64,000 nucleotides of DNA, taken from positions 6,809,501 through 6,873,500 of the forward strand of contig JASJZH010000002.1 of the NCBI GenBank assembly GCA_037178975.1, read 5' to 3'. This DNA comes from Oscheius tipulae. Its lineage: Eukaryota; Nematoda; Chromadorea; Rhabditida; Rhabditidae. The notes under the pieces were generated by a model. It searched no databases and had not been told where the DNA came from. It was given only the letters and a program-made list of their open reading frames with translations. Positions 1 to 13,900 of this stretch are shown piece after piece (position 1 is the stretch's first letter; each line of letters starts with the position of its first letter). Made by a program: the position numbers and the translations under genes.

Positions 1-3000
1 ACACTGACCGGCGAATTGTTGGTCATGTTGTAGTAGGCGAGCTGCAGATTGTCCTTGAGGAAAAAGTTGTCCATTTGGAGCTTCTGTTTCGTCACCGGCA
101 TGTTGTACTGGTCCTGGATCTGCTGTTTCAGGTCCGCGATCTATTTTGTGTTTGTTGGGAAAAAAAACCATAAAAACTGACCGTAGCCCCACAGGGAATG
201 ACCAAATTGACGATGGAGCCGTCCAGATTCATCTCGGGGGCCAGAGGAAGCTGTAGACGGATAGTTATCGGACCGTGGATCTTGGCTAGCCAGCTGTCGG
301 CCGGCTCGAGTTCTTCCTCTGTACGAGCTCGTTTGGCAGGGGGTTCGGAACCGCTCGGGCCACCGGGAGGAGGACGGACTGGGGCTCGCAGAGGAACTGG
401 CTGAAAATGAGCTGCTTTTAGGGTTAACGGAGTAGATCCTAGAGTTGAGGAATTGCCGAAAGATCTGTCTCTCTCCTGTCTCTCGATCGCGCCCAAAAGC
501 TCTCATCCTGATAATTTTGAGCGCTAGTACCTCCATTACTATACCATTTCTTAGAGCATTTTAAGCTGAGTAAGAATATTAAATAATTTAAAGGGGTACT
601 CGGCCTCCAAACAACGTTAGTGCTTCTAAAAGTAGCACTTATGGTCTCAGATCTGTCTAATTGCGGTGTTTGTGACTTCAAAAGCTGTCTATCTGTGCTA
701 GCTGTGGCCGTTACAGCCTTTCAAAGTTTAGTGAGAAAGTATGTATTGCTAAGAGGCGCCACTCGAACCACACGACACGGGTTTGACACCCCGTGGATGA
801 CCAACTTTTTCAACGGGCTCTTTTGAGAAGAAGATGGCATGAGAATCCCAAAGACAATGAACAAGACTTACTGGCTGAAGAGGTTGCGCCCCGATACGCT
901 CCTTGCTCGGATCGACCTGGTAGCCGTGCTGACGATGTATTTCGCTGATCTGCTGCTCCAATGTGACTTGATTCTGAATGCGAGTCGTGTGCATTTCCCT
1001 CGTCTCTTCTGTTCCATCCCACAGCGGCTTGTTTGGCATGAGACTGCTGCCATCCTCTCCGAGTTTGCGTCCAATGATAGCCTGCTCAGCTCCGCCTCCG
1101 AAGATATCTGTTCGTCGCTCGGCGAATCTGAAAAGATAGGCTTTAGCTTGGAATGTTTTGAGGTCGCTGCAGTAGATTTTCGTGTGACAGAATGCCAAAC
1201 AGATTAGCAGGGTGTGAGGATTACACGTTATCAAGTACTGGATACAGCCTGTCATTGACACATTGACAGGATAGGAAGTATATCAATCTACATCAACTAA
1301 ATATACAGTCTCTCCAAAAGTATCTATAAAAAAGCCCACTAACCGTCCAAGATTCTTGCTGATCTCAGCTCCCGGGGCCAGCACAGGCTCCTCCATGCCC
1401 CTCTCGCCAATCTGCCTATCCCTGTCCTCTTTGTACTGCGAATCGACAGTATTGTAGCGAAGATGATCATTCAATTGTCCCGACGGGATGCGTTCTCCCG
1501 TAATCGGCGAGATCATCCAGTTATCCGTGGGCTTCTGCTGTCGCTGCTGAGTAGCTAAATTTTTGGCACATTTGCCGAAAAAATGAGGTAATCTTACCCT
1601 TTTTCGGATCGTAGTCTCTGACGACAAGATTCTTCTCCTTCGTGGGGGGCAGAGGCTGCTGGAACTCGGGCTGTCGAGGCGGCTCATTGACCTCATTTCG
1701 AATGTTATCCTCCTCATCCGAGTCGCCGCCCATGTCCATCTCGACGGCCTGTCCGGCGGCCTTCTGAAGCTCTTGGCGCTGCTCGAGCAGGATTCGGGCT
1801 CCGACGTCGGCCGGCGTGCAGAGACCGGGGAGATTGGCTGGAAAAGAAGATAAATTGAAGACTTTTCTAGTGACAAAAGAAGAACAATTCGCAATAGTAG
1901 TTGCTGCTTAGGCCGAGATTTTTTGATGATCTAATGTTTTCCTACGTAGACTACGTGTTCTCAGCGCCGATATCACTGTCTTTCAACATCAGAAATATGG
2001 TTAAGCAAGAGTCAATTTTCCAAGGTTCAATTGCTTTAGACGAACTATTTCACAGCTTGGAGCATTTTGGTGCCAAAGTTAAATGATCCAATGTTTTTGC
2101 TACAACAGCAAAGCGACAAACGGTTTGCAGCATTTTTAAGTCACTCGACGCTTAAAGATTTCCTATACCTGTCCTTTGTCCAGACAGATTGACATGGGGG
2201 CAATTGACAGTATAAGGGCAGTCACAGCTTATACTTCCCATCCTCTTGGTACAATGGTTTTTGCTAGTTGTTTATGTTCTCTCGTATTTGCCGCACCTTA
2301 TATAAAACCTTAGTCAACGTATAGCCATTTGTAGGCATAAATGAAGAACTTACACATGTCTCCGGGCTGGAAGTCCACTGTCTGAACGACGACGAAATCA
2401 TGCCAGTCGATTGAGGCATAGGCCTGCCTCTCCTTCTCCAACTCCTTGTCCTGTTTGTCCTTGATCGAGCGCTGATGTCGCTCCCAGGCCACGCGGTAGT
2501 TGATATCCTCCATCAGGCGCGAGTTGTTGTCCTTCTCGTGGTCCAGTGTCTGGAGGATGTTGTTCGGCGGGATGATGACCTGTTTTTTTTATATAAATTT
2601 GTAAATAGAATAAGGCAAAACCTTGGTATATTGTTCGACGAGCTTCGTGAAGTACTGGAAATTGGAGTGAGCGGGCTTGAGGAAGTCGAACTGGTAGTTT
2701 CGGGCCTCGCGTGTCATCACCTGGGTCAGGAATTGGCGCCCGTTCCTGGCTACGAAGAGGGCTGTGGTGCGAATTAGGTCTCTGAAAGGGTTTCCCGTTA
2801 AAACTATGTTTCCTTGTCATTTTAAGTGCTTCTACGGTATCTTATGAAATCTTAACAACGACCTATATTCGATTTTGAATGAAAGCAGGTTGTTTCGGAC
2901 CTTCTGCGTCTTTATTTGAGCCAAAGATTGGGACTCCTGTCAGGTTGTACAAGCATATCAGAGCAGTGCTTAAATGAGAGTACATATTCCATGGTTTGGT

Positions 3001-3663
3001 CAGAGTTTTGACGAAAAAGGTCAGAAAATTAGGAACATTTATGAAGTTTTATAGAAAGAGTTGTAGGATGCCACGAGAACCCAGACTCTGCCGCTACCCA
3101 ACGGTTGGCTCATTTTTTTTTAGGACAAATACCATGAAGCTAAGAGGAAAAACTCACAATTCGTAAGCATTTATGGTAGCCGGATCGGCACAGAACTCGA
3201 AAGACGGCGGTGGCTTTTGCGGGACGAATTCGGCCTTCTTCACATGTTCCTTGACAGCCTCCGGGAGAGTGGGCTTCGGCTGGGCCAGTTCAGCCTTCCC
3301 GTCGCGGAATTCTCGTACCTAACCACATTTTCATGCCCAAGCTACGATAGAAACGAACCCTGAGATTGTAATAAGCATTGTATGGGTCGGTATTGTTTAA
3401 GAAATTCCACCGCGGATTGGCAGCCTCCTTCTCGCGAATCTTGTTCTCGAAATCTATTCCATTTTTCGCTACATAGGCTGCCGTCTTGTCGATAACGGCT
3501 GAAATTTGAATTTTGAGTTGAAATGAGCGATAAAACACAAACCTCGAATATCAGGAGGAGGATATATGAGACCGATGATGCTCTTTCCGCTGAGCGACGG
3601 CTCGTTGTTCATCGAGTCTTCTTCTCGATTGGAAACCACGTTCGGCGGAGGCATTACGACCAT
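1..3663 (-). CDS. SF3A1: SF3A1 (splicing factor 3A subunit 1, PRP21), 3' end outside the window
   Basis: Subunit of the SF3a complex of U2 snRNP, acting in nuclear pre-mRNA splicing. Exons read on the minus strand: 3543-3663, 3359-3498, 3158-3318, 2622-2781, 2354-2579, 1598-1837, 1344-1554, 872-1127, 182-400 and 1-140 (continues outside). The phases agree at the junctions. The product has two SURP modules (first about residues 29-90, motif YPPPDIR and FLNNTDPYNAYY; second with FVARNGRQFLTQVM and NYQFDFLKP), the central SF3A1 region with SPITGERIP and RRTDIFG, a proline-rich linker with a basic KRAR patch, and the start of the C-terminal ubiquitin-like domain (KQKLQM, LAYYNMTN). The ATG at 3663 opens exon 1; a TTCAG lies 9 nt upstream, fitting trans-splicing. 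The gene diverges from POLR1A. Identification rests on recognising family motifs. Confidence 0.95.
743..838 (+). repeat. SINE-like repeat, copy 1
   Basis: About 95 bp in the SF3A1 intron between exons 872-1127 and 182-400. It begins with TATTGCTAAGAGGCGCC, resembling the A-box region of a Ser/Leu tRNA, has GGGTTTGACACCC in the middle and ends TTTTGAGAAGAAGA. Related copies lie at 56788-56870 (+) and 59857-59935 (-). Confidence 0.6.
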
Positions 3664-4126
3664 TTTTAATGCCTGAAGGCTGAGAATTAACAGGTTAGAT
3701 GGAAGGGTAAGAGAGAAAAGTGAAATGAATGAGTTAATCGAGAAGGTTGACCTATAAAAGGCTTGTTCTCCGCTATTGTGGTCATGTCTCTCGGCTTTTT
3801 ATGATATCTGGGTAGGTTTACAGCTGCAGATCTTCTCGGGTTTTTTCTCGTCAAACAGGCTGCTCAACGTAGACAAAGTACCAAAACTATAAGGAAGAAA
3901 ACAATTCGAAAAATTTGAACGTCAATAATCAAATCTGACATGGAAAGCAAGGGTACTCAGTGCCTATCGTGGTAGGACCTGGTCTTTTGGCTGTTGCACA
4001 ATCTTTTATTTAGCATTCAGTTCTACTTTTCCTGTTGCTAAATTGGCAGGAATAAGGAAAAAAATGAGACGAGTCGATAAGAATCTAAAAATTTTAAAGG
4101 ACTTTCTGCCGCCAATATCATACATA

Positions 4127-4464
4127 TAGTCTGTTCACAAAAAAACAACCAAACGACCAGGCATCGCGGGCTTTTTTTTGGTGCGGATTCAAACAGCTCA
4201 AAATTGGTTAGAATTTCAATAAGTTCATCTTTTCAATCATTTTTCTTCGTCTTTTACATCGTTTTTCTTCATTTTCGCTTGTTTTAACCGGAATATTCTG
4301 TTTTAACCAAAAACAAAACGGAAAAATAGCTAAAAATACGGGAAAAGATGAAATTGTTTGATGAACGAAATACTTGAAGCTAATTTTTTTTTTAGCCCTT
4401 TGAATCCGCGCCAAAAAAAAGCCCGCGATGCCTGGTCGTTTGGTTGTTTTTTGTGAACAGACTA
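4127..4464. mobile_element. 338-bp MITE with 65-bp terminal inverted repeats
   Basis: The ends are near-perfect inverted repeats of about 65 bp, starting TAGTCTGTTCAC on each strand and including GACCAGGCATCGCGGGC, with a TA on both sides that fits a TA target duplication. The 200-bp interior is AT-rich and has no convincing gene. This is a non-autonomous DNA element, perhaps of the Tc1/mariner kind from the TA flanks (inference). It sits between the divergent starts of SF3A1 and POLR1A, so it may lie in or near their shared regulatory region. Confidence 0.8.
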
Positions 4465-4968
4465 TACGCTTCCGTCACCAGTTTTACGACAATCCAACTG
4501 TAATGGGGAGCCGCCAAGTTTGAAACTTCCCAAATTCTTGTCAAATGTTCAGCTGTTTGTGTCCAAAAGCTCTTGTCATTTTTCCTACTTTTATCCATTC
4601 TCTATGGACAGAAATTGCAATATTAAGTACCCTGCAACTGCCGTAAAGATTTACCAGTCATTTTCTATCAATTTGCTTAAAAAAATTCGAAAAACAGGCA
4701 TATTTTGGGTGAAAAGCAGTTCTATTAAAAAGTACTGGGTTTGAACATGGTCGCAGTGGTTAGACTTGCGTAGGTACTTTCAGACAAACGTCACTTTTAC
4801 GAATTCTTGTTTCTTTTCCCCAAAAAATTTCGTTGACTCGCCAGAAAATGTTGGGTTATCTATTTTACCTTCTCTTATATGCAACAGCTTTTCTCTACCT
4901 TTTTGAACCAGAAAATTGGCCGAAACTACAAAATTTCTAGGTAAAACCTCCCCAAAACTCCGTCCAAA

Positions 4969-7900
4969 ATGGACGGAATGGATTATGTGAGGTCGGGCGA
5001 GGAGCCCTACATGCAGATGGATCGAATGACTTTCCGAAACTACTTCCCGCACGAGATTGAGAAGCTCAGCGTGCTCAGAGTCACCCAGACCAAGACCTTC
5101 GACGATGTAGGGCCTTTTCACCTTGCAAAGTGGCTAAAAATCTGATTTTCAGGTAGGATTTCCAATTCGCCAGGGCTTGTATGACCCGCTAATGGGTCCT
5201 CTAGAACGGGATCGCTGTGAGACTTGCAACCAGTACGAAATCCACTGCCCCGGTCATCTTGGTCACATTGAATTGGACGTGCCCGTCTTCAATCCGGTCC
5301 TCTTCCAATTCACCTTGAATTTGCTCAAGGGCTCCTGCGTTCATTGCCATCGCTTCACCTGCAATGTCGACAATCTGCACAGCCGGATCATGGAGGCCCA
5401 ACTCCGCTGTTTCGAGCTCGGTCAGCCTTACAAAGCGACCAGGATTGAGGAGTACTTCCGTGAGAAATTAGGGCAGGACTACGAGAGTTTGTTAGGGATT
5501 TCTATGGAAAACAATGTAAACACAGATACGATCTTCTCGGCCGAGGATGACGCCCAATTCCAAGCCGAAATCGATCAGATCATCCAGAAGGACGCCGGAT
5601 CACAGTCCATGCTGAAGAGGAACCAGATTCCGTCGAAGAATGCCGTCGATTTGAGGAAGGAGCTGGTGAAGAAATATTGCAAAAACTTCCTGGTAGGGTT
5701 TTTGTTGTTTATTACGCATGTGGAACGATCCTGGAGTAGAACATGCCAAGATGTAGTCATAGATTGGCGAAAAATATGTAAAAATGGCAGTTTGAGCCAT
5801 AGAACTTGGCAGTGGAAAATCTCAAGAGCAAAAATACCACTTTTTATGTAGCTTGCAAGCCCGCAAAAGTTTCGAGCAAAGAGTCATATTAGGGCTTAAG
5901 TTATAGTTCTGCACCGCTCGCATGCTAGACTTCTGACCGCAACTATAAGCTAGAATACCCTAAATTTTTTTTATTCAGTACAAACGCCGAGAACGCTGTC
6001 CACTCTGCAAGGGCAAGAACGGAAAGATTGCCAATGACGGCAGTCGCTGCGTCATCATCAGCTTCGTAAATCCGTCGAAGCAGATCGCCGATGGGAAGAC
6101 TCCCAGCGTCGTGAACCCGGACGAGTACGAAATCGAGGAGCTTGGCGACGAGAAGAAAGATGACAGTGGGAGCATTTTCCATCCAAAAACGTGTTTTTTT
6201 TTTCAGAAATGGACATGGAAAACGTCGGCTACGGCGGCGGGATGGATGTGACCGAGGGAACACTGGCCCAACAGCTCTTGAACGTCCAGAATGGCAAATG
6301 CGACAAGCTGGCCTGGAGAGGAGCCGAAATTCGTGAACATTTCCGCCTACTTTACAGGAATGACGGCAGGATTCTGCTCAAACTCTTTCCTATGCTCACG
6401 GATGAAGGGGTAGGGAACTTTTTTTTTTTTGCTTGGAGCTTGTCATCCTTGATTTCTTCGTAACTGGCTAGCAAAAATGTTACTTTATGAAACGGAAGAG
6501 CGAATTTCTCCTCCGACACCCTTGAAAAAAAGCACTGGAGAATTCCTGAGCAAAAGAAAAGCCTACAAGCAATTACGAGTCAATTACAAGCACTGAACTC
6601 TGCATTTAGCCACTTGATCCTGTTTTTCGAGTTTTCCTTGCATTTTCTGCGGCATTGTTGAGCCTTGCAAGTTTCTGAGCTACGTTTGTTTTGGGAACCG
6701 TTCTTTTACCGAGAAAAACGCCGAATAGATGCCTCAGCTGCAGATTTATCCTCTTGAGCGATTGGTAAAGTTTAACCCTGATATGAGAGAACTTTTCTGA
6801 GCCAAAATACCGAAACTTCTTTTGTTTTAACGGGGCATATTTACTCAAATATTTGCAGCCAAAACGAGCCTGTTCCGTTTGATAGACTACAATGATCAAC
6901 TGGAGTGGGAACCAGTGCTTAGAAGAGTAGTCGAAAGTGTCAATGCACTGATAGAGTAGACGAAGAACCTCGAGCAACTGGATGGCTCCATTGTTTTCTC
7001 CTAGAACTTTGCGACTGTCTTCCCAATCTTGGAACTAACTTGCCAAGTCTATTTATTCAATTTGAAAATCTAACAGTAAAAAGTTTTCTGATTCTGAAAC
7101 TCCCATTTTGTCCCTTGTTGATTTGTGCTTCTCGAATACCGCTGTTGTCAGGAAGTGCTCTACCTCGTCAAATCTACCATCGCCAGTGGCTCCAACCCTT
7201 CATTTTCACGCCAAATTTCGTTTTCAGATTAAGGAGCTCTGCCCATTGGATGGACTCTTCTGTGAACACGTCCTCGTCCCCCCTACGAAATTCCGTCCGA
7301 TTCGAGCCTTCAAAGGTCAGAAATATGAGGATCCGCAGACCGTCAATCTACGTCGTCTTCTCGAGGCTACGGAGACTGTCAAGGTACTCTTTTAACCTAT
7401 CTTTTTGAGACAAACTAGTCAAATTTAGGCTCTACATTTGCTGCTGAAGGGGGAGACGAATGCCAAACTGCATGAGCTTGTAAACACACGAGTCGTTGGA
7501 AAAACAGTGACGGCAAAGATGCACAATGCCTACCTAGCCCTGCAGCAGCGGATGAATGCGATCTTTGACGAGGAACTGGACAAGAGGACAGATAACATGG
7601 GTACGCCGGGTATCAAGCAGATTCTGGAGAAGAAACAGGGATTGTTCCGCATGAACATGATGGGCAAACGTGTCAACTTTGCATGCAGGTAGGATTCTAA
7701 GTCTGTTGGAAAAAATGGGAAACTATCCTTCTCAAATGAATCCGGAGCTGGAGAGTTTTGTTCTTCGCAGGGAAATCTGTTTCTGTAAAATTTGCTGCAA
7801 ACTTTCTGTCTGTCCAGTGAATAGTCTTTCGTCCCAAACCTCTCCATTTACAGATCCGTCATCACTCCGGACCCCTATCTGGACATTGACGAGATCGGCA

Positions 7901-10900
7901 TCCCGGAAATTTTCGCCAAAAAGCTAACTTTTCCCGAGCCGGTGAACATCAACAATCAACAATATCTCAAGAAGCTCGTGAGGACCGGACCCAAAGTTCA
8001 TCCAGGGTACTTTTGCTTATTTTCAATCCCAACGAATGAAATTTTTAGAGCCAACTACGTGATCGGGAGTAACAAGAAGAAGAATATCCTCGGGGATCTG
8101 AATGATGACGAGAGGAAAATGCGCAAGACGCTCGCGAATCAGCTCCATATTGGGGGTCATGGGGGTCCTCTGCGCCAGGCCTCAACCGTCCTTCGTCACC
8201 TACGGAAAGGCGATATGATGATGATGAATCGACAGCCATCCTTGCACAAGCCCTCCATTATGGGACACAGAGCTCGGATCCTGACCGGACAGCGTGCCCT
8301 TAGAATGAACTACGCACCCTGCAAGGCCTACAATGCCGATTTCGACGGAGACGAGATGAATGGACATCTGGTACAGACGCACATAGCCCAAAGTGAAGTG
8401 GCGGAGCTGGCCAGCGTTGGAAGTAACCTCCTGGTACCGAAAGACGCCACACCCCTGCTCGGACTGATCCAGGACCATGTAGTCTCTGGAGTTCTGCTGA
8501 CGATTAGAGGAAGGTTCTTGAACAAGGTGTGTAAATTTACTTACAAGACCTCCTTCGGGTCAACACAAAGAATGCTCGCTTAGTAGTTTAAGTGTTAGCG
8601 CATGTAATAAACGCTAGGAATATAGAATTGGGTGGACAAGTTTTAGTGTGATTTGTAATTAGGCCCTTTTTCTATCGTGATAGATGGACTAGGATAGTTC
8701 TCCAAATTATATAGACTTGTTGAGGTAGACTAGAAAGACGGTAGACGTTTACGAATTACTTGAACACGTTGTTATTGTCCAACCGAGTGCCAGTGCTTCG
8801 TATGTTGATAGTGGTAGAGACAAAGAACAAGGAGCATTTGATCAGGGAACCTCGATTAATATAAAGCATTTTGAAGAAAAAGCTGGGTAGATCTGTGACT
8901 AGATGATGGTAGCTAAACTGTTTAGACCACGCTTCATTGCCCTAAAAGCTTATTTTATTTGGAAAATCGACCTATGGTACGAAACTATTAGGGGTCGCTA
9001 TACGTTCAAGTCTCCGATTTTTTTATCTTGATACTCTCAGGGACGCTAAGATTTACAAATTGATTCGGTTGTCCTCATTTAGTCCAAAAAGTTATGTGAA
9101 AAAAGCCCTTTCGGTTCCACAAAAAAAACCAGAACAAAGTCGACTGAAAACCTTAATGCTAATCCCTCCCTTTCCAGGAGGACTTCATGCATCTCGTCCT
9201 GGCCGCCTTCTCAGAACATTCCGGTCGTCTCGAAATTCCTCCACCCGCGATGCTCAAACCTCAGCAGCTCTGGACTGGAAAACAGGTCATCTCCTGCATC
9301 ATCAAGAATTGCACGCCACCCGGACAGCCCCTCATCAACTTGACAGGAAAGGCCAAGACTCCACTCTCGTGCTGGAAGGTTCACGGCTACAAGGCTCCCG
9401 AATTCAATATGAGCGAGTCCGAGGTCATCTTTAGGTAGCTTTTCATATTTTTGTATCTAAACAGGTCATTTTAGACAAGGAGAACTGCTGGTAGGAGTGT
9501 TGGACAAGGCCCACTATGGAGCTACACAATACGGCCTGGCCCACTGCTGTTTCGAGCTCTACGGCAGTAAAGTCGGAATCAAGGTCCTCTCGTGCTTCTC
9601 GCGTCTCTTCACCACCTATCTGCAGGTAAGAAATGGAGATTTGGACTTGAATCGGACGCGTGCACCATAGCGCAGTAGGTGGAAGTCCAGACTGAATTGC
9701 TCATGACTCGGGTTCGATCCCATTGCTTGTAATAGGTAGTATACCTTTACACGCTCTTAAATGGCCAAAGTTCAGCGGACTCGATTTGTTTTGGGACTCG
9801 CAGTAAGGAAAACAAAGAAAAACATATGTGAGGCCTGATTTGTATAGCGTAGGAAAGAGGGACCACATTGCTGGAATGGTAGGAATTGGGTAGGGCGACA
9901 GGTCACTAATATATAGACTTTGCAAAAACTCGGGCTTTTCAAGACTAGGACGTTACTTTGTAACTTTTCGCAATGTTGAAATCTGAAAAGCGCTAGTGAA
10001 ACTACGGATTCAGCGTCTCACCCGTTTCATCTCGACATGCGCTGAAAATGGAGACATCGTAACAAGTTGAGAACGTCAGGTTGTAAATATATCGCAAAAG
10101 AATCGGCGATTCTTGGCAGGCTGACAGAAGCAAATTGTTGACAAATTGACAGGTTAAAAAATGAACTGAAATGCGCGGACAATTAAAAATAGACTTGTCC
10201 AACTGTCACACATACATGGAATTCTGTTTTGCGGGCCTATCCAGATTCGTCGTAATAATGTCACTTTCAGTATCACGGTTTCACCCTCGGTGTGGCTGAC
10301 ATTCTTGTGCGCAAAGATGCCAACAAAGCCAGGAAGAAGGCCGTCACCGAATCGAGAACCATCGGAGAGCAAGTCGTCCGTAGCGCCTTCGGCCTGGACG
10401 AGTCCGCCACCCCCAAGGAGATCAAACGCATTCTGGCCTCGACCTACTGCAATCCAAGAGGACAGGGAACCGACGTGAAGATGCTCGACTACGGCATGAA
10501 GCAGGGAATCGCCAAGTACAATGACGCCATCACGAAGTTTGCTATTTTTTTGATTTAGTTAAACATATCAATTAAGAGCCTGTGTGCCGGAGGGCCTGAT
10601 CCGCTCCTTCCCCGAGAACGCGCTCCAGACGATGATCCAGTCCGGAGCCAAGGGGTCCGCCGTCAATGCCATCCAAATTTCCTGCTGTCTCGGCCAAATC
10701 GAGTTGGAGGGAAAGCGTATGGCTGTCACGATTGCTGGAAGGACTCTTCCATCGTTCAAGTGGGTATTTAGGCTTATTTCGTTAGAGCCCCCATTTTCAA
10801 CGCAGTCGTGGTGAAACAGATGTGACGCGGACCCTGATAATTCTATGACCACCATCATCCCCAATTTCAGACCTTTCGATCCCTCCCCCCGTGCCGGCGG

Positions 10901-13900
10901 CTACATTGACCAGCGTTTCTTGACCGGCATCAACCCCCAGGAGCTCTACTTCCACACAATGGCCGGTCGTGAAGGACTCATCGATACTGCCGTCAAGACA
11001 TCCCGTTCCGGGTATCTACAGCGCTGTATTATCAAGCATTTGGAGGGCATTAGAGTCCACTACGACGCCACAGTTCGCGACCATGATGGCTCCATTATTC
11101 AGGTATTTTTCTGTGCTCCTACCTCTTAAAAAAAAAAAATTAAGTTCCGATACGGAGAGGACGGTCTGGACACGTGCAAGTCGTCATTTTTGGGCCCGAA
11201 GACCTTCCCGTTCCTTAAGGAGAATCTCGAAACCGTGACCAATAGCTGCAAGCCCAAGGGAGTCTCGGACCGCGATTTTAATGTGGAGGACGCGGAGAGA
11301 CAGTTTAAGAAGGTTTTTGCTTTAATTTGCCCTTTAAAATAAGATGATCAGATCACAAAATGGAACCGTAAGAACGCGGGGAAGAGCGCAAAAATCTATC
11401 GCTCCGGGTTTACGGAATTCGCCAGCGGGCATGAGGGAGTGGAGAAGAAACAGCTCGAGGCAATGTGGTTCGAGCTGGCGGAACACGAAAAGGCCAAATA
11501 TAGAGCTATGGTCCCGAAGAAGTGCCCCACGGCGGTTGATGAGGTTTGTTTGATTGGTTTTTTGGCATTAAAAGATCTGAAAAGGGGTTTTTTTTTGCTA
11601 AGATTTAGTAGCTAACAGATCAGCTGGCAGTTTGATTAGCACTGTTTGGTTAAAGTATTTTGAATCCATGTCACCAAAATTGTTGTCCGCTTTCTCTATC
11701 AATCTGTACCTCCCGTCCTTTTCTCTTGCGAAAATTGGGTGAGATCGAAGAAAGAGAAGGGTATGTGGTCGTTATTAAGTGTATGAGCACCGGATAACCT
11801 TACTGAACTCTTCCCTATTCCCGACTAACCCTATAAGCTCAAAAAAAGGGATTGCTTAGAATTTTCATTCTATACCCCCAATTGTCGCCGCTCCTTTCTG
11901 AGACTGCGTCTTCGGCTACGTACACAAACACACACACAGACAGACATCATTGCGCTTTAGAAAAAGAGATAAGATGGGGGAGGGCGAGTCCGGTTTAGTC
12001 TGCTAAAAACTCCCATTTTCAGAAGTTCAACATTTGCTCGACGCTCGGAGCCCTGCCCGAAAAGACGCTCCAGTCTATTGAGAAATATGCCGGTGAGGCT
12101 CAAATGCGTCTCAAGAGGACCCTGTTCTGGAAGGGAATGAAATGCCTCGCGGATCCCGGAGAGAATGTCGGTCTCCTGGCCGCCCAGTCCATCGGAGAGC
12201 CCTCGACCCAGATGACACTGAACACTTTCCACTTTGCCGGTAGAGGAGAAATGAACGTAACGCTCGGAATTCCGCGTCTCCGCGAGATTCTCATGACCGC
12301 CTCGAAGAATATTGCCACACCAAGTGCTCAGGTACCTTTTCTTTCGGTGTTTGGTTAAAACATTAAAAAATTAAGATTATGGTCCTGCCGGAGACGCCTC
12401 GAGCCACTCTGGACAAGATCAAGCAGAAGCTGGACAGAGTCTATCTGAAGCAGGTTCTGAAGAATTTCACTCTCGACGATCGAATCAATATGGACGAGAA
12501 GTCGGTTTCTCTCTTTTTTTTCTTAAGAAGTTTCACACTTCTTTCCGCTAGTTAGACAAAATATTCGATCTCGGTTACCAATTCCCTGAATCCTTGAAGC
12601 CGACAGATAGTAGAAAAACTTGACTGGGAGTATTAAGACATCTTTGTTACTGAAACTTTATTTAACTTTCAAATATTGTTATCTGACACCATTTTCTAAA
12701 TAAGCCCCCTTTTCAGAGAAACCTGGCGACGCTACACTCTCCGCCTCGAGATCCTGGACTCGGAGAAGCGAGAGCAGGGAGCCAGATGGCTAAAGAGGAC
12801 CCGCATCATGAAAGAGGTTTGTTCATATATATTTTCCGTAGGCTCTAGACACGATACATAAAGCTGGGGAGGGGCACATTGCTGAATCCGGCGTAGCTGA
12901 TGAAGGGCAGGGCGTGGCGATTGGGCTGCCAACCGCGGTGGCCGTCCTCGCGTTCCATGACCACGGTACTGCAGTAGGGGATCCGGGTACCGATCTGGAA
13001 CAGATCCTGAGCCGTCGAGTTGCGACGATCCGCTCGGAGAAGACCAACAGCCATGTCGACACTGGAAGCATGAGCAACACAGAGCACATTGAGTTCCGTG
13101 GAGCCGACGGCCAAGAGCTCGGTGCTGAGAGAAATCTTGCGCAGTATAGAGTAGACGCGGTTGTTGTAGTCGACGTTGGTCTCCGGCGTGGTGAAGAGGC
13201 CCGCGGTCGTGTAGATAGATCTGGAAGGGGGTCTTTTGGGAAGAAAAAATTTTGACCTTTTTTTAAGGAACCCTTTGCCCAACTGGAAAGTAGTTATGAA
13301 AGCAACTTATTGTCTGATTTGACTTCCTAAAACCCTTTGATTTGCCTAATAAGGTAGTTTTCATAGGTTCACTTCTCTGTCAAAGTTCAACGTCATTACT
13401 GAAAAGTTTAGTTGTGAAGCTAAATTTTCGTTCGTTTTTGCTATGAGACGACTGTTACAGTACTTTTCTGATCGTTTCAGTCGCACTGTAGCAATATAGT
13501 GACTTTTGTTCAGGTCTTACATCTAACGGTTTATAGCAGGAACGTTTTTTTTTAATACCTTTGCAACTTGCACCCTCAGAAAGAGTCTGGTTGCTAATGG
13601 TTTGATCCCGAAGATTTTTTACCTGGGTTTGTAAAACAATTCTAACTCTAGTTCCAAACCCTCTTTTGAATAGCTCTAGTATAAGACCCACCTGTAGTTC
13701 CTGTCAATTGGATACTCCCTGAGCTGTTCCCACGAGGCGAAGAAGGGCGTGATGGTGGGATAGAGGCTCGTGTTCTCGAAGAGACCCGGCTCGATACGTA
13801 GCAGGGCCTTCGAACCACTAGCTTCCCTCACAGCCCTCGCGGTCTGAATGCATCTGATAGCCGGACTGCAGTAGATGACATCCGGACGCAGATTCTGAGA

